DNA from: Flagellimonas abyssi
GTDB taxonomy: Bacteria > Bacteroidota > Bacteroidia > Flavobacteriales > Flavobacteriaceae
Reading direction: 5' to 3'
Assembly (NCBI RefSeq): GCF_019457905.1
Contig: NZ_JAHZSV010000017.1
Coordinates: 39,441 to 103,440, forward strand
Length of the DNA stretch: 64,000 nucleotides
The notes under the pieces were generated by a model, which searched no databases, was not told the origin of the DNA, and saw only the letters and a program-made list of their open reading frames with translations. A program made the translations under genes and the position numbers. This document shows, piece after piece, positions 25,526 to 34,998 of the stretch (within the stretch, counting starts at the first letter, position 1; the number at the start of each line of letters is the position of its first letter).

Positions 25526-26790
25526 GAAGCCAAGTCCGGAGTGGCAAACGACTTTTCAAAGTAAGTAAAGTAAACACCTCCAAAAATCGTTATTAAAAAA
25601 TAAAGGGCAACAAGATAGCTTCCTATCGAAAAGTCTGAATTGAATCCAAACCAATCGTTTGTAAAATAAATCAAGGTCAATCCACCTACTCCCCTGATCA
25701 CTTCAATCCAAACTGCATAAATTTTACGGTCCATCAAAGTAGTGTATCCATAGATTCCAACAAAAATAAAGGCTCCGAACAGCAGCAGACCGTCAAACCC
25801 AATCGCTGCATAGCTATAGAACATAAACAACATCAAAAAGGTGGTTACGACCAATTGAAAAAGGGAATATGCTTTTAGCGCAGCAGAAGCTTCAGGTTGA
25901 TATTTCCTGAAATTGTATACATTCTTGATTATAGAAATGGGATATTTTTCTTTAACATCCTCTGGACGCCAACCCGTAGGCATAAACCAAATCCTGAATT
26001 TGTCCCGATAATTTTTGGTCCGCCAAGCATCTTGAATCAATCGCCATAGATGTTGAAAATTGATGATAATCGGGTTCCATGTATTTGCTGGTTTCAGAAC
26101 ACCGTATTGCGGTGGAACCTCATCCAGTTCTTCCTGAAAGGTTCCGAAGATTCTATCCCACACACAAAAAATCTGTCCAAGGTTCTTATCAATATACTCC
26201 TTGTTGATGGCATGGTGCACCCTATGCTGCGAAGGGGTAACGATGACATATTCCAAAAAGCCCATTTTCCCAATGTGCTGGGTATGGTACCAAAACTGCG
26301 CAAATAAATGAATGGGGGCTAAAACCGCAATCACTTTGTGCGGCACACCGACCAACGCGGCCGGAATCAATAAAAGCGCATAATAGCCCAGTAAATTAGA
26401 GATAGGTTGCCGAAGTGCACAGGCCAAATTGAACTCTTCACTGCTATGATGAATCACGTGCTGGTTCCAAAAAAAGTTGATATGATGACTTAACCTATGG
26501 TTCCAATACCCCGCAAAGTCGAGAGCAATAAAGGCCACCACCCATACCAACCACGTAGCCTTGATCTCGATAAGCGCCAAATGCTCCAATAAAAAAGGAT
26601 AACTGATCAAAATCAGCACCAATCCCAAGGAATCCTTTACCACATTGGTCAAACCAGAGCTGAGGCTGCTCACGGTATCCATAAGATTGTGTTTCTGATC
26701 TTTTACAAATCGGCCATAAAGAATCTCAATCAATACCAAGCCGATAAAAAAAGGGGTGGCATATAACAATGCCGTTGCATATGATTCCAT
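25522..26790 (-). CDS. Membrane fatty-acid hydroxylase/sterol desaturase-family enzyme, AGMO-like
   Basis: A 422-residue membrane protein. It has the fatty-acid hydroxylase di-iron histidine clusters HRLSHH, HVIHHSSEEFN, HTQHIG and HRVHHAIN in the first 220 residues. About five more helices fill the C-terminal half, as in alkylglycerol monooxygenase (TMEM195). It probably inserts oxygen into a lipid or carotenoid chain; the substrate is not shown. It is convergent with the phospholipid operon, overlapping ACBP by 4 bases. Confidence 0.88.
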   Translation of the reverse strand: MESYATALLYATPFFIGLVLIEILYGRFVKDQKHNLMDTVSSLSSGLTNVVKDSLGLVLILISYPFLLEHLALIEIKATWLVWVVAFIALDFAGYWNHRLSHHINFFWNQHVIHHSSEEFNLACALRQPISNLLGYYALLLIPAALVGVPHKVIAVLAPIHLFAQFWYHTQHIGKMGFLEYVIVTPSQHRVHHAINKEYIDKNLGQIFCVWDRIFGTFQEELDEVPPQYGVLKPANTWNPIIINFQHLWRLIQDAWRTKNYRDKFRIWFMPTGWRPEDVKEKYPISIIKNVYNFRKYQPEASAALKAYSLFQLVVTTFLMLFMFYSYAAIGFDGLLLFGAFIFVGIYGYTTLMDRKIYAVWIEVIRGVGGLTLIYFTNDWFGFNSDFSIGSYLVALYFLITIFGGVYFTYFEKSFATPDLAS

Positions 26791-26846
26791 ATCAAGAAAA
26801 ATTTAAAATTTTGCTCGATGCAAGAATGGGGTTATATGCCTTTAAG

Positions 26847-27683
26847 TTAATCTAAATTTTTAAATAACTGAATATCATTAGCATCCGTTAGATCAGGAAT
26901 GTGCTCGGAGCGGGGTATACAAAGCACGCTTCGCGGTTCTTGCTCCACCAAAACAGCGACCGCTTTGGGCAGTTCCTTTTCGTCGCGAACAGCATCTATA
27001 GGGCAGTTTTTTAAGTATGGATAAATCTCTTTCCCCGAAAAACTAAAAATGTTCATGCTTACCCTGAGCTGTCCGGATGCATCCTTATATTTAGGGACAT
27101 CTTCCACATTTGGTTTTTCAACGATTTGTTGTAAAAACCCATCTTCGGAAATATCCATCACGGCAAACTTGGCAATCCGCTCCTCGGTATAATCGAAACC
27201 TGAGCTTCCGTAACTGATGAGCGCGTGAGGAGCATTTCTATCACTTCTTAAATCTCCCAAAGCACCAACGGAGTATAGATTATCGCCATTACAAACCGTG
27301 AAGGTGCCCTGTTTTAATTCAGGGTACTGGTCCAAACATTGCTGAAGCGCATCCGCAGTGCCCAATGGCTTTGTTCGTCCTTCCGGCACCGTCTGGATTG
27401 CCAAAAATATCTCCAATCCATCTGGAAGCCCTCCTTGATCTATCAAATTTTGAAACGCTGTATTTTCGGGACTTGTGATCAAGTACAATCTTTTATACCC
27501 TGCCTCCACAGCATTTTGAACCAGATAGTACAAAAATGGTCTACCATTTTTTCCAACGGGAATCAAACTCTTATGCGGGATGTGGTCCATAACCTGGTCA
27601 TCCCGTTCCTTCAAACTCCGCTTCATTCGTGATGATGCACCACCTACCATGATGATCAAACTTATATTCTCCATTTTTATCAA
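26847..27683 (-). CDS. Sugar-phosphate nucleotidyltransferase
   Basis: A 278-residue NTP-transferase. IIMVGGASSRM is the nucleotide-binding loop, HKSLIPVG carries the usual Lys of the 'K-P-x-x-P-V' segment, TVCNGDNLYSV has the metal-binding Asp, and IVEKPNV follows. It should form an NDP-sugar from a sugar 1-phosphate. Its start overlaps the end of the GHMP kinase gene by 4 bases, suggesting that it uses the kinase's product. Confidence 0.88.
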   Translation of the reverse strand: MIKMENISLIIMVGGASSRMKRSLKERDDQVMDHIPHKSLIPVGKNGRPFLYYLVQNAVEAGYKRLYLITSPENTAFQNLIDQGGLPDGLEIFLAIQTVPEGRTKPLGTADALQQCLDQYPELKQGTFTVCNGDNLYSVGALGDLRSDRNAPHALISYGSSGFDYTEERIAKFAVMDISEDGFLQQIVEKPNVEDVPKYKDASGQLRVSMNIFSFSGKEIYPYLKNCPIDAVRDEKELPKAVAVLVEQEPRSVLCIPRSEHIPDLTDANDIQLFKNLD

Positions 27684-28732
27684 CTTGTTAATTCTACCTC
27701 GTAGACGGCCTTGGCACCTTTGTCCAAAAATGCTTGTTTCACCTTTTCGGCTATATCGTCCGTAACCATGGCTACCATACAGCCACCTCCGCCCGAACCG
27801 ATTATTTTGGCTCCCACGGCCCCAGCTTCCCTTGCGGCATCCATCATTTCTACCATTTCCAGAGGGGTATTCTGGATTTGGTTTTGAAGGATGATTTGGT
27901 GTCGGTTCATTAAATCTCCCAAAACCTGAGCATCAGGATTAGCTGTCAACAACTCTTTTTTAGCTTCAAGAGTGATATGATAATTGTAAACAGCGGCATA
28001 CCAATAGCCTTGAAGCTCCTCTGGCACCAAATCAAAATATGCTTCGTAATCCGCCAAGCTTGCTTGCTCCAGTTCAAATTCGGAATGGACCTTTTTAACG
28101 GCATCCACCGCCCGTTGTTGATACACCCTAGCGTTTTTTAATACTTCCAAAGTTTTCTTGGGCACGCCCGATTCAGCAACCAACAGCTTTCCCATATCAG
28201 CACTTAACCGGGTACTTTCCCCACTTTGGGTATCGATATAGATCAATCCTTTCTGGGCGATGGTATATTGGTCCATCAATCCTCCGGGCTGATCAAAAAA
28301 AAGCACTTCGGCTTCGTAGGCCCATCTTCCGATTTGATAATTGCTGATGTCGTCTGATTTATCTTGCGTAGCCACCAAAAAACGAATCCATGCGACCACC
28401 AGTGCGGAAGAACTGGAGAGTCCAGCGTTTACGGGAATATTTCCCGAGATTTCGATATCATAACCTTGGTCAAATTGAAAACCCTCCTTTTTCAGCACGG
28501 ACATCACCGACCTAAAATAATCATCGGGCTGAATCGCCTTCAAATCATCATCCAACGAAATGGATGTTTCTTCGTTCAGGTCCAACAATTTCAACAGATA
28601 TTGCTTATTGGAATTGGGCGTTGCCCTTAAATTGATGAATCGGTCAATGGTTCCTGCAATCACAGGAAGTCCCAAATAATCTTGATGGTCGCCATAAAAA
28701 CAGATTCGGGCGGGTACTTTTATTTCAATCAT
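27680..28732 (-). CDS. GHMP-family sugar kinase
   Basis: A 350-residue GHMP kinase. Motif 1 is VPARICFYGDHQDYLGLPV, like the G-E-H-x-D-Y of galactokinases. Motif 2 is NAGLSSSSALVVAW (phosphate loop) and motif 3 is IGSGGGGCMVA. It phosphorylates a sugar, possibly at C1, given the adjacent nucleotidyltransferase. Glucuronokinase, N-acetylgalactosamine kinase and related enzymes are all possible. It lies 12 bases after the GH109-like gene. Confidence 0.88.
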   Translation of the reverse strand: MIEIKVPARICFYGDHQDYLGLPVIAGTIDRFINLRATPNSNKQYLLKLLDLNEETSISLDDDLKAIQPDDYFRSVMSVLKKEGFQFDQGYDIEISGNIPVNAGLSSSSALVVAWIRFLVATQDKSDDISNYQIGRWAYEAEVLFFDQPGGLMDQYTIAQKGLIYIDTQSGESTRLSADMGKLLVAESGVPKKTLEVLKNARVYQQRAVDAVKKVHSEFELEQASLADYEAYFDLVPEELQGYWYAAVYNYHITLEAKKELLTANPDAQVLGDLMNRHQIILQNQIQNTPLEMVEMMDAAREAGAVGAKIIGSGGGGCMVAMVTDDIAEKVKQAFLDKGAKAVYEVELTS

Positions 28733-28744
28733 GAATATTTTCTA

Positions 28745-30133
28745 CTAACTAATAATTTGCAACGGTTCGGTATCCTTCCAGTTGCCTCTCGTAAAATCGG
28801 GGAAAGGTTGCGGTGCTCCATTACTTGCCACGGACCGTTCGCTCAATGGAGATACGGCGCTCCATAGACACCCTTCATAAACATTTTGGTCGAGCGGAAG
28901 CCCCTTTTGCAAGCATTCCACTATACGGTACACCATGATTCCGTCCATACCACCATGTCCGCTGCCCTTTGCGGCTTCATTCAGTCGTTTGTAAAGCGGG
29001 TGATCGTACTTCTCATATAATTTTTCAAGTTGCTCCCCTTGAACCCAAGAATGATGGTCTTTCGTAATTCCTTCCACGCCGCCTTCTAAGGCCACGCGGG
29101 TCGGGAACCCTGCCAGAATCCCTTTGGTTCCCTGTACCAAGTTCAACCGGGAATAGGGTCTTGGACTGGTTTCGTCCCATTGTACCATGATGGTTTTTCC
29201 CAAAGTGGTTTTGATGATGGATGTATTTAAATCGCCGCCTTTAAAATCCAACTGGTTCCATTTATGGTCGGCGGGATAATTTTTTTCAGCGTAGAGCTCC
29301 CTCCCTCTCGATGGCGTTGAGAAAGAAACCAAACTACCAAAGGTATCCTCTTGCCGTGCCAAGTTCATGTATTGGGCAACGGGTCCCAAACCATGCGTGG
29401 GATATAAATTTCCGTTACGCTTGGCATAATGAGGTGTTCGCCATGACCCCGTCCCCCTCTCCTGCTCTTCCATCTGCCAACGTAATTCGTGGATATAGGC
29501 TGCCTCACCATGTAAAATTTCCCCGATCAAGCCTTGTCGGCACATATTGAGAAACATAAGCTCATCGCGACTATAGTTCACGTTTTCCAGCATCATGCAA
29601 TGCTTTTGGGTACGCTCACTGGCATCCACAATGTCCCACATATCCTGAATGGTAGTGGCCATAGGTACCTCAACAAAAGCATGGGCACCGTGTTCCATGG
29701 CTCCGATGGCCATTGGCGCATGGTTGGCCCAATTGGTGGCAATAAACACCACATCGGGCTTTACTTCCTTGAGCATGGTCCTCCACTCATCCTCGTCTCC
29801 CCAGTATTGGGCTATGTTTTTATGGCGGTTTTCTCCTGCTGCCTCTTTAACCCAACGTGTCTTCTCTTTGACCATATCCTCATAAAGATCACAGATAGCG
29901 ACTACCTCGGTCCCTTCCAAAGCAGCAAAGAACTTGGCATGTGTGCCTCCCCTAGCTCCCACTCCAATAAAGGCGGCACGGACCTTTTCCAATTTTTGGG
30001 CAGCAAAGCCACCCATATAGGTCGATGAGATAGGTCTCTCGGAATTGGCTCTTAAATAGGTCGGGGCTATGGAAACAGCTGCGGCGGTCAACGAAGTCTT
30101 TTGAATAAAACTTCTTCTATTAAGGTTTTTCAT
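28745..30133 (-). CDS. Gfo/Idh/MocA oxidoreductase, GH109-like
   Basis: A 462-residue protein with a Tat-type signal (NRRSFIQKTSLTAAA), so exported folded with its cofactor. The NAD-binding motif is AAFIGVGARGG. FVEVPMATT and MMLENVNYSRDELMFLNM resemble the alpha-N-acetylgalactosaminidases of GH109, which use a bound NAD. It could release GalNAc from a glycan; other sugar oxidoreductases remain possible. It is the first gene of a three-gene unit with the GHMP kinase and the nucleotidyltransferase. Confidence 0.85.
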   Translation of the reverse strand: MKNLNRRSFIQKTSLTAAAVSIAPTYLRANSERPISSTYMGGFAAQKLEKVRAAFIGVGARGGTHAKFFAALEGTEVVAICDLYEDMVKEKTRWVKEAAGENRHKNIAQYWGDEDEWRTMLKEVKPDVVFIATNWANHAPMAIGAMEHGAHAFVEVPMATTIQDMWDIVDASERTQKHCMMLENVNYSRDELMFLNMCRQGLIGEILHGEAAYIHELRWQMEEQERGTGSWRTPHYAKRNGNLYPTHGLGPVAQYMNLARQEDTFGSLVSFSTPSRGRELYAEKNYPADHKWNQLDFKGGDLNTSIIKTTLGKTIMVQWDETSPRPYSRLNLVQGTKGILAGFPTRVALEGGVEGITKDHHSWVQGEQLEKLYEKYDHPLYKRLNEAAKGSGHGGMDGIMVYRIVECLQKGLPLDQNVYEGCLWSAVSPLSERSVASNGAPQPFPDFTRGNWKDTEPLQIIS

Positions 30134-30185
30134 GGGTATTTGAGTTGTTGGTTCTTTTCTATGTCAAAGTATGAAAAATAATAAG

Positions 30186-30209
30186 AAAAGGGAAGCAAGC
30201 TCCCCTTTT
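30186..30209 (-). terminator. Terminator after valS
   Basis: Hairpin AAAAGGG-A-AGC / GCT-C-CCCTTTT with a two-base loop between the valS stop and the GH109-like start. On the minus strand it runs into a T-rich stretch, fitting termination of valS. Confidence 0.7.
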
Positions 30210-30237
30210 CCATATCTATATACTGCGTATTCAAAAA

Positions 30238-32862
30238 TTACCTCAAACTAGCCAAACTCTTTTCCAAAGTTTCGATTTTGGCTTCGGCATCGGCAGCTTT
30301 TTTACGTTCCATTTCCACCACTTGTTCGGGTGCGTTATTTACAAAACGCTCGTTGCTCAATTTTTTTTCAACAGATTTCAAAAATCCTTTGGTGTAATTG
30401 AGTTCCTCCGTGATTTTGGCAATTTCCGCCTCAACATCAATGGCGCCACTTATCGGAATAAAGTACTCATTGCTTTTTACCCTAAAGGTCAGGGCTCCGT
30501 CCAAACTGGTATCTATCGTTTCCATTTTTGATAGGTTACCCAATTTCAGGATAATGGCATCCATTTGCGAGCCCACCCCTTCGGCATTCAACACAAAAAG
30601 TTCCAAAGCATCTTTTTGAGGAATGTTTTTCTCCTTTCTGATGGTTCTGATTCCTGAAATCACTTCGGAAGCAAATTCAAAATCGGCAATCAAGGCTGAA
30701 TCCACTTCTTTTGCTTCTGGCCATTGGGAAACAATCAAAGCATCCTCTGGAGTACGTTCGGCGATATGCTGCCAAACTTCTTCTGTTAAAAATGGCATGA
30801 ATGGATGCAACAGCTTCAGGTTTTCTTCAAAAAGACCCAATACCTCATTATACGTTCTTTGGTCAATGGGTTTTTGATACTCGGGCTTTACGATTTCCAA
30901 TAACCAAGAACAGAAATCGTCCCAAACCAATTTATAGGTAGCCATCAACGCATCGGAAATACGATATTTGGAGAAATGGTCCTCAATCTCTACCAAGGTT
31001 TGATTAAACTTGGCCTTGTACCACTCGATTCCTTTTTGTGCCGCTTCAGGCTGCGAAATATCGGCCACTTCCCATCCTTGTACCAAACGGAAAGCGTTCC
31101 AAATTTTATTGGCAAAGTTGGCTCCTTGCTGGCAAAGAGCTTCATCGAACAGCAAGTCGTTCCCTGCTGCCGAACTCAACAATAGTCCCACACGAACCCC
31201 ATCGCCCCCAAAATCGGATATCAGTTGCAGGGCATCGGGCGAGTTGCCCAAGGATTTGGACATTTTCCTACGTTGCTTGTCACGTACCAATCCTGTGAGG
31301 TAAACATTGTCAAAAGGTCGTTTTCCTCGGTATTCGTATCCTGCCATGATCATTCTGGCCACCCAGAAGAACAAAATGTCGGGTCCGGTCACCAAATCGT
31401 TGGTCGGGTAATAATAGTTTACCTCGTCGTTTTCCGGTTCCAAGATACCTCCAAACACGCTGATGGGCCATAACCACGAGGAGAACCAAGTATCTAGAAC
31501 ATCCGGGTCTTGGCGTAAGTCCGATAGTTGCACTTCCGGTTTTTTGGCCTTTGCCAGTTCCAATGCTTCTTCGGCAGTTTCGGCCACCACAAAATCTTCT
31601 TTACCATCGCCGTAGTAGTAGGCCGGTATTTGTTGCCCCCACCATAATTGACGGGAAATGTTCCAATCACGGATGTTTTCCATCCAGTGGCGATAGGTAT
31701 TGTCGAACTTTGATGGGTATAGTTTAACGTCCTTGGTTTCCAAAACCCCATCCAAAGCAGGTTTTGACAGGTTTTCCATTTTCAAGAACCACTGGTCCGA
31801 AAGTCTCGGCTCGATTACGGCCTTAGTCCTTTCAGATGTACCAACTTTGTTGGTATGCTGTTCTATTTTTACCAAAAAACCCTTTTCCTCTAGTTCTTTG
31901 GAAATTTCCTTGCGTACCACAAAACGGTCTTTTCCTTCATAATGAAGGCCAAAAGAATTAAGGGTCGCATCCTCGTTGAAAATATCGATTACTTCAAGAT
32001 CATGCTTTTCTCCAAGATTTTTATCGTTCTCGTCGTGTGCAGGGGTAACTTTTAAGCAACCTGTACCAAATTCAACATCGACATATTCATCTTCTATAAT
32101 AGGAATAACCCTGCCAGAAATTGGCACAATTACCTTTTTCCCCCTTAAATGATGATATCTTTCATCATTTGGGTTGATACAAATCGCGGTATCGCCCAAA
32201 ATGGTCTCCGGACGTGTAGTGGCTATGGTCACTTTTTCGTCTGAACCTTCAATGGCATACGAGAGATAATATAAATTTCCTTGTCGCTCTTCATAAATTA
32301 CTTCTTCATCAGAAAGTGTGGTCTTTGCCTCGGGGTCCCAGTTTACCATTCGGTATCCCCTGTAAATCAAACCTTTGTTATATAAATCGACAAAAACTTT
32401 TATTACCGAGGCTGACATATCGTCATCCATCGTAAACTTGGTGCGGTCCCAATCGCAGGAACAGCCGAGTTTTTTCAATTGTTGAAGAATTACTCCCCCA
32501 TACTCATTGGTCCAATCCCAAGCGTGTTTTAGAAATTCATCACGGGATAATTTGGACTTGTCGATACCATCTGCCTTAAGCTTGGCCACTACTTTGGCCT
32601 CGGTGGCTATGGATGCGTGGTCCATTCCAGGGACCCAACAAGCGTTTTTCCCCAAGAGCCTCGCTCTTCGGATAAGAACATCTTGAATGGTATTGTTGAG
32701 CATATGCCCCATATGGAGCACGCCTGTTACGTTTGGCGGGGGAATTACTATGGTGTAAGGCTCCCTTTCGTCTGGTTTGGAACTAAAATAATCGTGTTCC
32801 GACCAGTAGGCATACCAGTGTTCTTCAACCCTTTTTGGGTCATATTTTGATGGAATTTCCAT
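30238..32862 (-). CDS. valS: Valine--tRNA ligase
   Basis: Charges tRNA-Val. The 874-residue class I synthetase has [16 protein letters not shown] (HIGH-type signature), the editing domain at about 190-330 with [23 protein letters not shown] (KMSKS) and a C-terminal coiled coil with the usual [12 protein letters not shown]. All are at expected positions and the length is normal. It is divergent from the DUF1573 gene with a 197-base gap. Confidence 0.98.
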   Translation of the reverse strand: MEIPSKYDPKRVEEHWYAYWSEHDYFSSKPDEREPYTIVIPPPNVTGVLHMGHMLNNTIQDVLIRRARLLGKNACWVPGMDHASIATEAKVVAKLKADGIDKSKLSRDEFLKHAWDWTNEYGGVILQQLKKLGCSCDWDRTKFTMDDDMSASVIKVFVDLYNKGLIYRGYRMVNWDPEAKTTLSDEEVIYEERQGNLYYLSYAIEGSDEKVTIATTRPETILGDTAICINPNDERYHHLRGKKVIVPISGRVIPIIEDEYVDVEFGTGCLKVTPAHDENDKNLGEKHDLEVIDIFNEDATLNSFGLHYEGKDRFVVRKEISKELEEKGFLVKIEQHTNKVGTSERTKAVIEPRLSDQWFLKMENLSKPALDGVLETKDVKLYPSKFDNTYRHWMENIRDWNISRQLWWGQQIPAYYYGDGKEDFVVAETAEEALELAKAKKPEVQLSDLRQDPDVLDTWFSSWLWPISVFGGILEPENDEVNYYYPTNDLVTGPDILFFWVARMIMAGYEYRGKRPFDNVYLTGLVRDKQRRKMSKSLGNSPDALQLISDFGGDGVRVGLLLSSAAGNDLLFDEALCQQGANFANKIWNAFRLVQGWEVADISQPEAAQKGIEWYKAKFNQTLVEIEDHFSKYRISDALMATYKLVWDDFCSWLLEIVKPEYQKPIDQRTYNEVLGLFEENLKLLHPFMPFLTEEVWQHIAERTPEDALIVSQWPEAKEVDSALIADFEFASEVISGIRTIRKEKNIPQKDALELFVLNAEGVGSQMDAIILKLGNLSKMETIDTSLDGALTFRVKSNEYFIPISGAIDVEAEIAKITEELNYTKGFLKSVEKKLSNERFVNNAPEQVVEMERKKAADAEAKIETLEKSLASLR

Positions 32863-33059
32863 TTTTCGGTATAGTTTTTGTTAATAAGACTGTGATTGGT
32901 TTTTTTGAAAGGAAAGCAAAATGTTAATTTTACGCTATTCTTCAGCTTAGGACCAATTCAGAAATACGAAACAAAAATAAGTAACGTTATTCTATAACAA
33001 AAGAATTTTGGATGCAGGTATCAAAACATCTACATTTGAAATTCACCCAAAAACCAAAA

Positions 33060-33446
33060 ATGATGAAAAAAACTGTACTGATGCTGTTTATAGGGCTTTT
33101 ATCCTTAGGGGTATACGCTCAAGAAACCGCTAAAATCGAATTTAAGAGCGAGACCATTGATTACGGAGAAATTGAAAGAGGTAGCGATGGTATTCGTATA
33201 TTTGAATTTACCAATACAGGTGATGCTCCTTTGGTAATCAGTAGTGTTAAATCTAGCTGTGGATGTACTATTCCTAAAAAACCAGAAGAACCGATTATGC
33301 CTGGAAAAGTTGGTAAAATCGAAGTAAAATATGACACAAACAGAGTTGGCCCTATCAGAAAGGCCATTACTGTAACCTCAAATGCTGACACTCCAACGAA
33401 AGTACTCAAAATCAAGGGTACCGTTAAAAATCCTGGAGCAAAGTAA
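33060..33446 (+). CDS. DUF1573-domain secreted protein
   Basis: A 128-residue protein from the ATG-ATG pair at 33060. A signal peptide (KKTVLMLFIGLLSLGVYAQ) starts there, so the in-frame ATG 16 codons upstream is unlikely to be used. The rest is one DUF1573 domain, an Ig-like fold, with IDYGEIERGSDGIRIFEFTN and ISSVKSSCGCTIPKKP, where the Cys-Gly-Cys pair is characteristic. These proteins are abundant and exported in Bacteroidota; the function is not known. A hairpin terminator follows. Confidence 0.9.
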   Translation: MMKKTVLMLFIGLLSLGVYAQETAKIEFKSETIDYGEIERGSDGIRIFEFTNTGDAPLVISSVKSSCGCTIPKKPEEPIMPGKVGKIEVKYDTNRVGPIRKAITVTSNADTPTKVLKIKGTVKNPGAK

Positions 33447-33471
33447 GAAGAAGAAGAGAATTATTTTTTTG

Positions 33472-33505
33472 AAGGCCCTAAAATCAATTGATTTTGGGGC
33501 CTTTC
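33472..33505. terminator. Bidirectional terminator between the DUF1573 and aspartyl-protease-like genes
   Basis: A 16-bp stem AAGGCCCTAAAATCAA / TTGATTTTGGGGCCTT with one G-T pair and almost no loop, then a T-rich tail. It separates two convergent genes. Confidence 0.85.
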
Positions 33506-33507
33506 TT

Positions 33508-34845
33508 TTAATCGTCGTCGAACATCTTTTTAAGGACAAAGGTGAAAAGCAGGTCTGTATTATATCTTTCTATAAGCACTTTTATCCGCTTTCCTTCACG
33601 TTCGTTTATCATTTTAAGAATTTCCTGAAGTTTGTATTTGTGGACCTTTTTCCCGTTTACGGCCAATATAACGTCTCCTTCACGTAAACCAGCCTCTGCA
33701 GCAGGACTACCGGCACGGATACCGGACACCACAATTTCTGGGACCAAACTCAACCTGGTCTTGTTCTCCAACAAAATTTGAACGTTACCAAACGTATCGC
33801 CATTGTCTTCCTTGACAAGCCCATTAACATCCGCAATACTCTCTGCAATGTATCTTAAGCCATTGTGTTGCAAATCGATTCCTGCCAAGTTATACTGAAA
33901 GGGTTCATTAAAATTACCGTTCTTTTTTAGGGTGACCAGACCTCTGCCATAATCAAAAACCATGTTGAAACGTTTGAGCACCTCTCCCCCCAAACTACCG
34001 TTTCGGCCATTCAAGCTATCAATCCCCTGAAAAGACTCTCTATAAGGAAAAGCTACCTTGGCCTCATCCAGTTTAAAATCACCTATCTGGACTCCATTGA
34101 TTTTACTCCGTTTTCCAAAAATATCGCCGCTCAACCCTCTTCCCAGATGGTCCTCATAATTTTTTTCGGGTATTTCCAATCCCTTTTCCGGTTCTGGAAA
34201 CAACCAAAGTGCATCGCTACTGCCCGTATCCACAAGTAACTTCACATTAATATTGGCTGTATCCTTCATCAATACCGTTCCCTCAACATAAGCTTTTCTT
34301 TTTTCTACCAACAAAGGAATGGTTTGTCTGTTTCTCCTCTCCTTATATGTGTAAAGTTCGGGATTGTGCAGTTTCAGTTTTCCAGCGCTATAGTTCACTT
34401 CAACAATAAAATCACGGAATAGGTCATAGCCCATTATGCCATGCACGGGAATTCCCAATGTTGTTGAAAAATCGATTCCACGATCCATCACCACATATAG
34501 ATCTTGGGCAAAATTTATCGCTTGGCCCAACCTAAATATATTCCTTTTGGAACTCAGGGCTTTCATAGGCTTACCATCTCCCAGACCACGTATGGTGACT
34601 TCTGAAACATTGTTGATGGGTATGGAATCTGATTCTGACAGATTGAAAAGAATAGGTTTGCTTACACCGGAATCGAGTATAAAGGTCAGTTCAACCCCGT
34701 TAATCTCCACAGGAATGATGATGAGGTTATTTATGAGTTCAAAGTTGATTCGCTGGAATTTCTTATCCTTGGGCAATTCAAAACCCTGCGCCAAAATAAT
34801 CATTGGCACAATTAAAAGAAGTATAAAAATAAAACCCTTTCTCAT
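33508..34845 (-). CDS. Secreted double aspartyl-protease-like protein with a PDZ domain
   Basis: The start is placed at 34845 (MRKGFIFILLLIVPMIILAQ, a signal peptide); an upstream in-frame ATG (34932) adds 29 residues without signal character. The 445-residue protein has two retropepsin-like domains, with active-site-like FILDSGVSKP (about 55-65) and LLVDTGSSDALWLF (about 205). A PDZ domain is C-terminal (ASPAAEAGLREGDVILAVNG). Two D-[ST]-G loops in one chain could form an intramolecular active site as in pepsins. It is probably a periplasmic protease; its targets are unknown. Confidence 0.85.
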   Translation of the reverse strand: MRKGFIFILLLIVPMIILAQGFELPKDKKFQRINFELINNLIIIPVEINGVELTFILDSGVSKPILFNLSESDSIPINNVSEVTIRGLGDGKPMKALSSKRNIFRLGQAINFAQDLYVVMDRGIDFSTTLGIPVHGIMGYDLFRDFIVEVNYSAGKLKLHNPELYTYKERRNRQTIPLLVEKRKAYVEGTVLMKDTANINVKLLVDTGSSDALWLFPEPEKGLEIPEKNYEDHLGRGLSGDIFGKRSKINGVQIGDFKLDEAKVAFPYRESFQGIDSLNGRNGSLGGEVLKRFNMVFDYGRGLVTLKKNGNFNEPFQYNLAGIDLQHNGLRYIAESIADVNGLVKEDNGDTFGNVQILLENKTRLSLVPEIVVSGIRAGSPAAEAGLREGDVILAVNGKKVHKYKLQEILKMINEREGKRIKVLIERYNTDLLFTFVLKKMFDDD

Positions 34846-34998
34846 CAACATACATAAAATAATCACCTCTTCACTAAGAAATATACAAAATAAGGTTTTA
34901 ACTCTATCATATTTTAACATTTCCAATAACAATTAATTTATGTTCAATCTTGTTGTTTTCGATATTAGGTTTTCTCATTTTTGCCAAAACTTTAGTTC

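Noticed and set aside
33012..33059. Extended start for the DUF1573 protein
   Set aside because: It would place 16 residues before a clear signal peptide.
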